From: Neonectria sp. B-13
Lineage: Eukaryota; Ascomycota; Sordariomycetes; Hypocreales; Nectriaceae
Reading direction: 5' to 3'
DNA: 64,000 bases
Assembly: GCA_002682825.1 (NCBI GenBank)
Contig: NOKP01000055.1
Span: forward strand, 1 to 64,000
The position numbers and the translations under genes were made by a program. Below the pieces are notes generated by a model. The model did no database searches and was not told the origin of the DNA. It was given only the letters and a program-made list of their open reading frames with translations. Positions 21,891 through 31,581 of this stretch are shown one piece after another. The first letter of the stretch is position 1. Each line of letters opens with the position of its first letter.

Positions 21891-23777
21891 ATGCCGACTC
21901 TTGATATTAGCGAACTGAACGTAGTTCTCAGCGTTTTGGGTCCGTCCTCGTCGGCCACTAGAACCGGGGAGAGGCTTACACCGTTGCAGGTGCTTTCACC
22001 ATTATATATGGCATCATCTCCGTAAAGATCAAGCAGGCATGGTACCTAGGAGAAGCTCGTATGTCACTATCTATCCTATCCATCCCCAACACTACTGACT
22101 CTTGGCAATATGCAGTTCCTGCCGTCCTCCTTGGCATCGCCCTCGGTCCCCTCGCCGCCAAGTTCATTGATAGTGAGAGATGGGGCTCCGCAGAGTCTGG
22201 GCAGACCAATGCCATCACTCTGGTGCGAAGCATGAAGCCGTCGTCGTCTTGAATCAACCCGCTGACGTTCCATCACAGGGTGTTGCGCGTGTCATGATCG
22301 GCGTCCAGCTGGTCATCGCCGGCTATCAGCTCCCAGCAAAGTACAACTGGACACGATGGAGGGAAATGGCCATGTGTCTGCTGCCCATCATGACTCTGAT
22401 GTGGCTCTGCACCACGGCGTGCATCATGGTCACCGTCACGAAGTTGACCTTCCTCGCTGCTCTTGTTATCGGGTCTTGTGTCACCTGCACCGACCCTATC
22501 CTCTCCCAGGCTATTGCCAAGGGTCCCTTTGCAGACAAGTACGTGGCTCGACCTCTGCGGGAGATCATATCGTCGGAAGCCGGTGCCAATGACGGCTTTG
22601 GCTTCCCATTCTTGATGCTTGCCACTTATCTCATCCGCCATGCCGACATCCCTGGCGCAGGCGAGAGCGGTGAACATGCCAACTTGATCCGGTCTGCGGA
22701 GGTTGGACGTCTTGGTGGCGGCGTCGGCGAGGCTCTCAAGAACTGGGTTGTCGAGACCTGGATATACGTCGTGCTCCTGTCTGTTGTCTACGGAGCCGTC
22801 GCTGGCTACGGGTCCTGCAAAGCCGTTCGCTTTGCTCTAAAGAAGTGCGTTGACTATAGTTTGGCCGACTTCCTTCACTCTAACTATAGCTAATCATCGC
22901 CAACAGAAAATGGATCGACAACGAGTCCTATGTTTTGTTCCCTGCTGCGCTGGGCTTGTTCCTTGTCGGCACATGTGGTGCTATCGGCACCGACGACCTT
23001 CTCGCCTGTTTTGTTGCGGGTAGTGCTCTCAACTGGGACGGCCACTATCTTCGAGAGACAGAAGAACGTCACGATGAAGTAAGCTCTTGTATCGATGTTT
23101 TGCTCAACTTTGGCGGTTTCGCCTACATCGGATCCATCCTCCCGTGGGTTCAGTTTAACGACCCAGACGGAACGGGCCTGACTTGGGGCCGACTCATCCT
23201 CCTAGGCCTCCTTGTCCTCTTCCTGCGCCGTATCCCTGCCATTATGTTGACGTACAAGCTGATGCCGGCTGTCTGCAAGAATTGGAAGGAAGCCCTATTC
23301 ATGGGTTATTTCGGCCCCATAGGCGCCGGGGCTGTCTTCTATGTCGAACATGCCCGTCACCTGTTCCCTGAGCTCGGAGAGGGTGATGAAGAAGAGACCA
23401 ACTTGGTCAGGCTCATGGGACCCGTTGTCTACTGGCTGGTCTTGTTCTCCATCGTCGTCCATGGGCTTTCCATTCCCGCACTGAGCATCATCTACTCGTA
23501 CATGAACGTCAAGCCCATTCAGAACGACGGCATCGAGATCCGCCGTGCCTCAATCCAGATCCCAGACCCCGTCAATGCGACTTGGACTGACCGAAACTCA
23601 GTTGTTGTGCATAGTCGCTTCAGCCAACCCGTCATGGATTCCCTGGACCTGTCTGTTGTGGACGGTGTTGCTGTACCTCGGGGCTCCGGGTTTGATGATG
23701 CTAGTTTCTTTGACGAAGATGAGTTGGAGGCGGAGAAGAAGGGGGCGAATAGACGGACTGTGAGGTGTGAAGTATAG
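21891..23777 (+). CDS. NHA1: Na+/H+ antiporter, NHA1/SOD2-like
   Basis: This is a fungal plasma-membrane cation/proton antiporter of the CPA family that exchanges internal Na+ or K+ for external H+. Exons are 21891-21939, 21990-22058, 22116-22222, 22279-22844 and 22907-23777, encoding 553 aa. Conserved signatures are ALGPLAAKFIDSERWG, the transmembrane segment with TCTDPILSQ, and EAGANDGFGFPFL with the Asn-Asp pair of the ion path. Later helices include AIGTDDLLACFVAGSALNWDG. The C-terminal cytosolic tail is short compared with the long tail of yeast Nha1, as in SOD2-type proteins. It lies in tandem downstream of the ENA pump, forming a sodium-export module. Confidence 0.93.
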
Positions 23778-23913
23778 TAAACTCGACATGTTGGAGAATA
23801 GAAGATGGAGATTGAGCTGCGAGCATGCAACACATGATACTATCGCTACTACTAGACGATTGAAATACGTAAACAACCGCGGTCATTAATTTGCAACTCT
23901 GAAACCTTTTTTC

Positions 23914-25404
23914 TTAACCTATAGTTTCCCATGCTTCATCATCGTACTCAAGAATACAGTGTTCTCCCATGTCCGGGTAGTATTGCTTGCCCCCGGCCTT
24001 CCTCATGAGATGAATCGTCAACAGACGCAACTCATCACAATCCTCATCCGACCTAGTCACCAAGCCTTTGCAATAGTCTCCGGCACCCTCATACAACTGG
24101 GCATTGAGGTCAAAGTTCGGATGCCTACGAAAATAGGTAAGCTGCCTCATGCCGCTGAACCAAAGGCCTGGACAGCTCTCTCTCAAGTAGACAAGCAACT
24201 CAGACCATTCCCCACCGCCAGTGGGGACTTTGACTTGTATCATGGTAATGCAACGTAACAGGGGACTAAGACCTGTTGCAGAATGCGGCTGCAGTAACCT
24301 CACTATTGAAGGTATGCTTGCCCAGACCCTTTCGAGAGACAAGACGCGGAGTCCTCCAGAGTTGGAGGCCTTCTTCCAGTCAAGTTGATCCAAATCAAGA
24401 AAGTGGGTTCCTTTGATGCTGAGAGCTTCGAGGTTCGAGCACGATCCCACAAAGTCCCATACGCAACTCTGGTGTTTACGATTGGGAAATTCCGCTTGTA
24501 GATTGCTCGGGGCTGTCCGTTCCCACGTTGCAGCACCGTCAGCTGTTCCTTCACCGTCAGCGTCAAGGACCCTTCTCTGTTCACACCTATTGTCTCCATC
24601 CTGGCCCGTTGCATCTGCGATGTGAATGGCTAGATGCTTGAGGCGGTTGCGAGCATCCGTCGTCATCGCTGCGCCTAGTCGCCCAACATCTCGTGTGCAC
24701 GGAAGCTCAAGACGAAGATCAACAATATGTTGGAATGACTCCAGCTTCAATCCATATTGGACCAGAACGGAAATTTCATCGATTGCTTGTAGATCGTAAC
24801 AGTCTGCCCAGAATTCATCATCATACTTGTTCCACGGACCACACAAAAGCCTCGGAAAGGAGATGCTGAATGCTTCAACCCTTTCGAGAGTGGAGAAGAC
24901 GGTTCTCAAAAGCTCATACTCAGCGGACTTGTCGTAATGATGCTGGAGCGGAGCATCGCTGTGCCTGCAAATCTTTCGTAGATTGTCGCTGAACTGATGA
25001 CGTTCTTGGAACGGAATTTCGTTGGGCAAAAGCTTTAATTCTGCATTCTGGGTGTACACCCTTCGGAATGGTATGGTCTCTGGCATTCCTCGTATTTCCA
25101 ATTTTCTGACCAACTGGTCGTTGCAGCACTCTGCCTTTGTCCGCAAAGCTTGCTCTGAGGTGAAGTTGACTGGCCACCAAAAGTGGTCACGGAGGACCTT
25201 TGTGGCCGTCTGGTACCATTCACGTGAGACCAGTCGCAGGTTGAGTAAGATGGGTTGTTTGTCTTGTAGACGAAATAGCGGAGAGCCATAGAACTGTTCG
25301 TATGCATTGGGGCTGAGCCTGCTCATCGTATAAAAATGGTTGTCTCGTTGCCTGATGCGCAAATTGGAGACAATCTCATCTCTTATTTCTGACGGGAGAT
25401 GCAT
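23914..25404 (-). CDS. F-box-like protein, function unknown
   Basis: This is a single-exon protein of 496 aa. The N-terminus MHLPSEIRDEIVSNL followed about 50 residues later by LRLVSREWYQTATKVL resembles an F-box: an LP-x-E-I start, then a helix ending in S-R-x-W. The rest contains leucine-rich stretches (LEALSIKGTHFLDLDQL) of the kind found in fungal F-box/LRR-like proteins that recruit SCF ubiquitin-ligase targets. The ATG at 25404 was chosen because it starts the F-box; the frame stays open upstream to 25485. The end is 136 bp from the convergent antiporter gene. Confidence 0.6.
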   Translation of the reverse strand: MHLPSEIRDEIVSNLRIRQRDNHFYTMSRLSPNAYEQFYGSPLFRLQDKQPILLNLRLVSREWYQTATKVLRDHFWWPVNFTSEQALRTKAECCNDQLVRKLEIRGMPETIPFRRVYTQNAELKLLPNEIPFQERHQFSDNLRKICRHSDAPLQHHYDKSAEYELLRTVFSTLERVEAFSISFPRLLCGPWNKYDDEFWADCYDLQAIDEISVLVQYGLKLESFQHIVDLRLELPCTRDVGRLGAAMTTDARNRLKHLAIHIADATGQDGDNRCEQRRVLDADGEGTADGAATWERTAPSNLQAEFPNRKHQSCVWDFVGSCSNLEALSIKGTHFLDLDQLDWKKASNSGGLRVLSLERVWASIPSIVRLLQPHSATGLSPLLRCITMIQVKVPTGGGEWSELLVYLRESCPGLWFSGMRQLTYFRRHPNFDLNAQLYEGAGDYCKGLVTRSDEDCDELRLLTIHLMRKAGGKQYYPDMGEHCILEYDDEAWETIG

Positions 25405-26905
25405 CTCGAAGACGGTCGTTAATTGGGGTTGTAAGCAGAACAACGACGTACACCGGCTCCTGCAGTCTTGTTTGGATCCCAGCAACGTTGTTTAAATGAG
25501 AGATGATAAACAGGATGGACAGACTTTTTGGATTGTGATGGGAAGTTAGGTCGTATTGAAGGTAGGTTTGGGCTGGATTGATTAGAGATGCGAGGTCTTT
25601 ATACGAGCTTTGCGAGCAGTGAGTCACAGCTGGTTTCCGGGCTTGAGGTGGGCTGATCTGCCCACGCCGAATACTGGAGCATCTATGACGGAAATGCCAT
25701 GATCTTAGCAAAACTGCACTATCCCAAGACTTTCGTTTCTTTCCAAGACGAGTTGAAACTATAAGAAAAAACCAATCAAGGTGGTATAACATTAGCTAGC
25801 TAATTGAGGACATTTTGCGGAGTTGCGCTTGGCCCATCTGGCGCAACTACGTTTGCTTGACGAAACAATTACTCGAAAGCCATCCAAAACTCTATGCATT
25901 GCGACTCAACAGGCTATCGGCTCTGTTCGTCTCTCTGGGAGGGCAGAGTAGGCAGGTCAACGCATGGAATGCTGTTATGACTTTAAAATATGCCGGTTGA
26001 CTCTCTTCCGAGGTTGATCTGATGACATCTCACCCGGATCGTAGAGTTCGGCCCTTGCAGGTGTAACAAGCCCTAAGCCGTATTTAGTCCAGTCTCAGGT
26101 CGGTTCTCTACACCATGTTCTTCTCGCAAGTCTCAGAAATTGAGAAAAAATGACCGCTTGGGTGGCCTCAATAGCGTAGCATTGCATCCTCTCTCAGGTT
26201 AGCCTCCACGCTCTTTTCATCTTGCAAGTATCAGAAAATATCAGAAAGTATCAGAAATCGAGCACAGCCCCCTGCACAGCCCCAAGTTTCTAGAGAAGCA
26301 GCATCGGAGTATTGAAGTCCGCACGGATCCATTGTGTGCCCTTACTCCGGCTTGTTTAAGAGCCTGCAGCTCGAGATCCCCAAAAAGGAAACATTTAGCC
26401 CCTTAACGTCGGATCGTGCCGGTGGCCTAAAGTTCCGGAAACTTCAAACCTGGTCACACTACCCCGGATTGGAGTGCTTCAGAATGCGATTGGTCTACCA
26501 AATACGAAACAACCCTCAGAAAACGGTGCACCTAGAATTGAGATGGTCTAGTCTACCGCTCGCCGCACCACTCGCAATAGCTTCGTGCTCCTTTGCGAGG
26601 CTGCTTTGGTTGTTGTCGATGGCTTGGGAATGCTTCAATTGGGTTTCACCTCCCGATTTACCGCCTTGGCCATGGTTCGGATACGATGTTGCTGTGTTCA
26701 CGCTAATGACTACATGATGAGATGAATGAGAATATAAAGAGGACATGCGAACTGACCTTAAGTGTTGATTCCGGCCATCAACATCAGCTTTACCTTGCCT
26801 ACACCACCGCTTCTAAGCTCTCTTCTCTGTTACTTCATTTCTTTGACCCTCTTCCCTGTCAGTCAGGAATTTACTCTAAAATCTTTTACACGTAACTCTG
26901 TCGAC
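25405..26905. other. intergenic, 1.5 kb
   Basis: No supported gene. Short related direct repeats built on AGTATCAGAAA occur at about 26226-26258, with a looser copy near 26130. The right part is the promoter of the GAS1-type gene. Confidence 0.5.
26733..26738 (+). promoter_or_regulatory. TATA-like box of the GAS1-type gene
   Basis: TATAAA lies 168 bp upstream of the ATG at 26906, a plausible core promoter position given a fungal 5' leader of about 100-130 nt. Confidence 0.4.
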
Positions 26906-27607
26906 ATGGTCTCTTTCAAAGCTGTCCTCTCCTACACCGTCCTGCTGGCAGGCCAGCTCGTCATTGGCCACAGCGTCATCACTAACGCCGTCGGTGATGC
27001 TGGTGGCTCTGGAATGGCACTCGGCGTAGACACTTCTACGCCCCGCGACGGCACTCGTCGACGTCCCTTCCAGCAAGATGCCACTCGTTTCCGCGGCGAT
27101 GCCGAAGACACCGTCGGCGAGACCGTCGGCGCAGGTGACAACGATCTCGAGAGTGGCACGTCAGCAATCCTCGACGAGACGGGCGATGATCTTCCTCAAA
27201 TCACCCCGGGCGGAGAACTCACCATGACTCTCCACCAAGTCAACAGCGACGGCGCTGGGCCGTATACTTGCATGATAAACGACGACGGAACCGCGGCGAG
27301 CTGGACAGAGATTGAGGTTACGCAGAATGTCGAGGGCAGCGAACGCGGCCGGAACCGCGACGGTGAAGCCCAAGACTTTCCTTTGACGGCCGCGATCCCG
27401 GCTGATCAGGAATGCACCGGAAGCGTTGCCGGTCAGGAGGGTGTTTGCCTTGTTCGCTGCCAGAATCCAGCTCGCGCCGGTCCGTTTGGTGGTGTCGTTC
27501 CCGTCCAGATGGCTGGTGCTAGCGGAAACGCGGGGAACGACACGGCGCCGGCTGCCAATATCAACCCGCGCGCTGCTCTCAAGACTGCTCTCAAGTTTTT
27601 TGCCTGA
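26906..27607 (+). CDS. secreted GAS1/MAS3 (gEgh16) family protein
   Basis: This is a 233-aa single-exon protein of the fungal gEgh16 family, named from powdery mildew Egh16 and Magnaporthe appressorium proteins GAS1/GAS2 and MAS3. A signal peptide spans about residues 1-21 ([19 protein letters not shown]). The mature part carries family stretches: [41 protein letters not shown], then [24 protein letters not shown] with clustered cysteines. Homologues are expressed during plant or insect infection and also in saprotrophs; their biochemical activity is unknown. The ATG at 26906 gives the signal peptide directly. The frame is intact and the length normal. Confidence 0.85.
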   Translation: MVSFKAVLSYTVLLAGQLVIGHSVITNAVGDAGGSGMALGVDTSTPRDGTRRRPFQQDATRFRGDAEDTVGETVGAGDNDLESGTSAILDETGDDLPQITPGGELTMTLHQVNSDGAGPYTCMINDDGTAASWTEIEVTQNVEGSERGRNRDGEAQDFPLTAAIPADQECTGSVAGQEGVCLVRCQNPARAGPFGGVVPVQMAGASGNAGNDTAPAANINPRAALKTALKFFA

Positions 27608-28465
27608 TTGAGGAGGCTGGCTGAGGGTGAGGTTAAAGTTGAAGAGAATAATAGGGCTGGGGTGGTGAATGATGAATGGATGTCTAAGAAGTAGGACTGG
27701 ACGGTAGCATCGGCTGTTTGGGACATGTAGACTCTATGCCAAATTGACTAGTCTTGTCTCATTTCCCAATGCTGTTTACGAATAGGAAAGCGAGTTGGCT
27801 CTTTGGCCATATTCAGCCTTCGTATGTCCATTTAATGTGACCATCCAATATGTAGCTGCTTCCAAATGTTGGGTTGTTTATTACCCAGTCTTGGTCTAGT
27901 GTCATTCATCAAGTCAGAGCTAACGAAACGAGCCAAGGATTTTAGCGGTATTTCTTCTTATCGTCAGTGCTCGCTCTGTTCCGGCGGTCTGTCGGAAAGC
28001 TTCCGAATTAGGCAATTAGGCGAGCACTCAAGTAGTCTGAGTTTGCGGGGCTGGTGATGCAGCGCTGATGGTGACGACGGCGGTCGCACCGATGGCTGAG
28101 GACAAGGAATCGCACAAAAGGGACGCGGTGTAACTTTGCTTCCTTGGTCCTGTTCTCCCATTTCTGTGTCTTTCCGCTCCTCAAGACTGCAACCATCCCG
28201 CGTTGACCCGGAACCTGTCGACGTTTCCTTGACGAGATTGGCGAGGCGCGATAACCGGGAGCGCGATCCAATAGAAAGTTAATCCCAGTCGCAGAACGGG
28301 GTTCGTTTTGGTCCCCGCATCGCATCTGTGATAAAGCTCTCTGGGCTTCCGATTTCCGATTTCCGGGCAGATGGTTGCTGTTTTCTCCCTGGAGCTCTCT
28401 CCTGCTTCTGCAGTGGACGGTCAGAGAGCCTCGAGATATCGCCAACCCCCAAAACACCCGTCGTC
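27608..28465. other. intergenic, 860 nt
   Basis: This is the 3' flank of the GAS1-type gene and the promoter of the PEX11-like gene. No feature is supported. An open frame extends upstream of the PEX11-like ATG but does not look coding. Confidence 0.5.
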
Positions 28466-29362
28466 ATGATCGATCCGCCTTCCGGCAGCCCCTCGGACAC
28501 TCCTTCGCCACTGCCAGTCTGCAACAGCCACATTCTTCACAATGTTCCCTCTTCAGAGCAGGCTCCGTCGAGCTCCATTCTCTCTCACCGACAGGCCAAC
28601 TTGGACAACATATTTGCCCACGTTCATCGCGTGATTGATTCCCGGGATGGCCATGAGATTACTCTTCTGTTTCTTGGAGAGGCCACGCGGGTTGTGGCAG
28701 TGGTTCTAGGTCTGCTGGGTAAAATGACCCCGAGTCACTCTACTCAATCAGCTCACAACTTTATAAAAATCGCTTCCCAATTGCAACGACGCGCCCTACC
28801 TTTTGCTGCTCTTGCAAGCCGGACTTCAGCACGCCTACATACTTTGGTAGACATACTCGACGAATGGCAAATCATGACCCGCATGTGGGGTCTGTTTGAC
28901 ATGTTGATATCGGTCAAGGAGCTCATCCAAGACAAGTTTAGCAAAGCAGACTGCGAGTCTAAAAATACGGTCGACTCGGCTGTTACTGCGCTACAAACAA
29001 TATCTATGACTTCGTTCCACATATGCGAAGCAGCCGCGTGCTTATCGCAGGCAAAAGTTTTAGCGCTGTCGCCCAAGCTCCAGGAGAGATTAATGAGCTG
29101 GGCGGCTCGATCATGGGCTGCGTTCATCTTCATCGAACTCGGCCGACTGCTCATAGAGTGGTCACGCAAGCCGAGAGGGGCTGAGGTGGATAGGGAGTGG
29201 CTGGATGAGTGGAAAAAAGAGGTTTACCGCAATCTGGCGTGGGCGCCAGTGACGCTTCATTGGAGTTTGCCCAACGGCCTCCTGTCAGATATCTTTCTTG
29301 CTTTGTTTGCACTTTATCCGTCTTTCAGCTTGATGAAGGACTTTTGGAAACAGAGTGCATAA
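28466..29362 (+). CDS. PEX11-like peroxisomal membrane protein
   Basis: This is a 298-aa single-exon protein resembling the fungal PEX11C/PEX11B group, which shapes and divides peroxisomes. After a Pro/Ser-rich N-terminus come NLDNIFAHVHRVIDSRDGHE, a hydrophobic helix, then helices with RTSARLHTLVDILDEWQIMTRMWGLFDML. Near the C-terminus WKKEVYRNLAWAPVTLHWSLPNGLL and DIFLALFALYPSF fit the last membrane helices. The start at 28466 (MIDPPSGSPSDTPS) is the best ATG in frame. No neighbour is functionally linked. Confidence 0.72.
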   Translation: MIDPPSGSPSDTPSPLPVCNSHILHNVPSSEQAPSSSILSHRQANLDNIFAHVHRVIDSRDGHEITLLFLGEATRVVAVVLGLLGKMTPSHSTQSAHNFIKIASQLQRRALPFAALASRTSARLHTLVDILDEWQIMTRMWGLFDMLISVKELIQDKFSKADCESKNTVDSAVTALQTISMTSFHICEAAACLSQAKVLALSPKLQERLMSWAARSWAAFIFIELGRLLIEWSRKPRGAEVDREWLDEWKKEVYRNLAWAPVTLHWSLPNGLLSDIFLALFALYPSFSLMKDFWKQSA

Positions 29363-29517
29363 AACTATCCAAAGTGTCAATTGCGACTCGGTGTCAACGT
29401 TTGTAGAAGCTAGGTAAACGCATGGCATAGTGGCTAGACACCAGGGGCGAAATGACAAAAATTAATCCGAGAACAAATGGATTCCATCTATATAAAGGTT
29501 TGGCTTCTACATCAAGC

Positions 29518-31097
29518 TCACTCTTCCTTGTAAACATCATACTTGTACTGGCTACCCGCATGGTCGTCACGCAATCCCTTCTGTCCCTTCCCGTAGATCT
29601 TCTCTCGCGCCGTGAGCGGTTCCTCTGGCGGCCCAGGATAAAGGCCACGCTTTCGCAGCTCAGGTATCAAAAGATCAACCACCTCCTCAAACGTCCCAGG
29701 TGTTGTGACATAGCCAAGATTGAACCCGTCGATGTCGGCTTCCTTGATCCATTCTTCCAGTTCGTCGGCCACTGTTTGCGGGCTGCCAACTCCGACAGGG
29801 CCGAGGCCTCCGATGGATGCTCGCTCGGCAACGACGCGGGGAGTCCACTTTGGAATCTCCTTGCTCGTCGTCGTGAAGGAATCAAGGATGCTGCGTACTT
29901 TATGGGCTTCGAGGGAGTCTGCCGCCGTGATCTCCTGATCCAGTGGGATCTTGGAGATGTCGATGCCTGTCCAGCCGCTGAACAGAACGAGGCCCCCCAC
30001 CGTCGACGCGTACTTCTTCAGCTCCTCGTACTTGGCTTGCGCTTCCTCGTCGGTGCGGCCGATGATGGGTGTGAAAGTAGCGAAGAACTTGATCGACCGC
30101 GGGTCCCGTCCATTCGCGGCTGCCAGCTTGCGGATGTTGTCTACCTTTGGCCGAAGAACCGCAGGCGAGTGAGCAGAAACAAAGATTGCCTCGGCGTGTG
30201 TGGCGGCAAAGTCGGATCCTGCCGCTGAAGTCCCGGCTTGGAAGAGGAAAGGCGTCCGTTGAGGCGATGGGTCGACAATATGTCTCGTACTTAGCTTGAA
30301 GTACTTTCCGTCATGGTTGATGGTTCTGATCTTGTCTGGGTCGGCGTAGCTGTCATTCTCGGGGTCCGGTGAGATGGCATCGTCGGCCCATGAGCCTTCC
30401 CATAATCTAACCCTGTGTTTAGTCTAATTTCTTGTTCTCAGACGCTATTCAACTCACTTGTACAATACGCGGAGGTATTCGTCGGCCTGGAGATACCGTT
30501 CGTCGTGTTCAATGGGGTTATCTAACCCAATGGCCTTGAATGCGGCCTTTTTCCACGATGTCACAATATTCCAGCCGATCCGACCTTTGGTGAAGTGGTC
30601 CAAGGTTGAGAACCGCTTGGCGAGTAGGAACGGAGGCTCAAAAGACGTTGATGCGGTGATGCCAAAAGCCAGGTTCTTGGTTACAGCGGCCATGGCTGAA
30701 ATAGGCTGAGATCCGTTAGTGCCAATTCTATTGAAGGGGCTGGAGGATACTTACAATGGTCGGGTCAGTCATCGGCCACTGAGCTGCCCTTCGAATACAG
30801 TTATCCAAGCTGCCCTCGTATGTGTCGTAGCCGCCATAAGTGTCTGCAAGAAACAAGGCATTGATGTTTCCTCGTTCCAGCAGCTTTGCAAGTTCGATCC
30901 AATATGTCAAGTCCCGCTTAGTGGCAGACTTGTCCGCCGGATTCTGCAGAATATGAGCTCAAAGATCGGAAGCACGTTACGTTTACACATACCTTCCATT
31001 GTCCGGGAGACAAATGTCCTACAGTCGACATGTCGAAAGCATTGAGGAAGATTTGCTTCTTCCCGTTTCCGAGGCGATCGTCTCCATTTTCGGCCAT
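29518..31097 (-). CDS. flavin-dependent monooxygenase, NtaA/SnaA/DszA family
   Basis: This is a bacterial-luciferase-like FMN monooxygenase of the nitrilotriacetate/dibenzothiophene/pristinamycin type, which uses reduced FMN and O2 to oxidise small xenobiotics or metabolites. Exons on the minus strand are 30993-31097, 30755-30943, 30458-30705 and 29518-30406, encoding 476 aa. Family motifs are FLNAFDMSTVGHLSPG, LFLADTYGGYD, SAMAAVTKNLAFGITAST, RIGWNIVTSW and LFQAGTSAAGSDFAATHAEAIF. Acceptors were chosen to restore LYK-LWEGSW and DPTI-PISAMAAV. The ATG at 31097 starts MAENGDDRLGNGKKQ. It heads a run of four minus-strand catabolic genes. Confidence 0.9.
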
Positions 31098-31189
31098 TTT
31101 GTCGTAATGGGGTATCACAGTAATCGAAGACGGCTTCAGTGTCAAGTGCGCAAACCACTCCAGAGACACATCTCAAGTAGTGCTTCAGC

Positions 31190-31201
31190 GTTATATAACG
31201 A
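31190..31201 (-). promoter_or_regulatory. palindromic TATA-like box
   Basis: CGTTATATAACG is a perfect 12-bp palindrome 93 bp upstream of the monooxygenase ATG. It could be a TATA element or a dimeric regulator site. The rest of 31098-31581 shows no gene. Confidence 0.35.
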
Positions 31202-31581
31202 GTCATCGAATTATAGCGACATCGGAAACCCCGCAGCCTCCCACTGCGTCCCGATAGACGGCATGCAAAATGATACACGTATGGCGTGCTAGCCCAACGT
31301 TGCAAATGGCGACTGTGGACTGCGTCCGTCGCGATGACGTGACGGCCAAAGCTGCAGAAATTACTGATGATACAGCCAATACTTTCCGACAAGGACCCCA
31401 GCGTGGTATCAATCATTCTGCGGGCCGGAAACACAATAAGCAGATCATGGTACAATCGAGGAGTAGACAAAGCACGCCATAGTTGACAGCATCCTCGAAT
31501 GGGACTGGTCACGGCAAAGTAAGGCTTTGGTTGAAAACAAGAATTACAATCTATGCGCTATGCGTTATTGTTAATTGAAAC

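Noticed and set aside
29452..30228. 258-codon plus-strand open frame
   Set aside because: It is antisense to the last exon of the flavin monooxygenase, which has strong family motifs.
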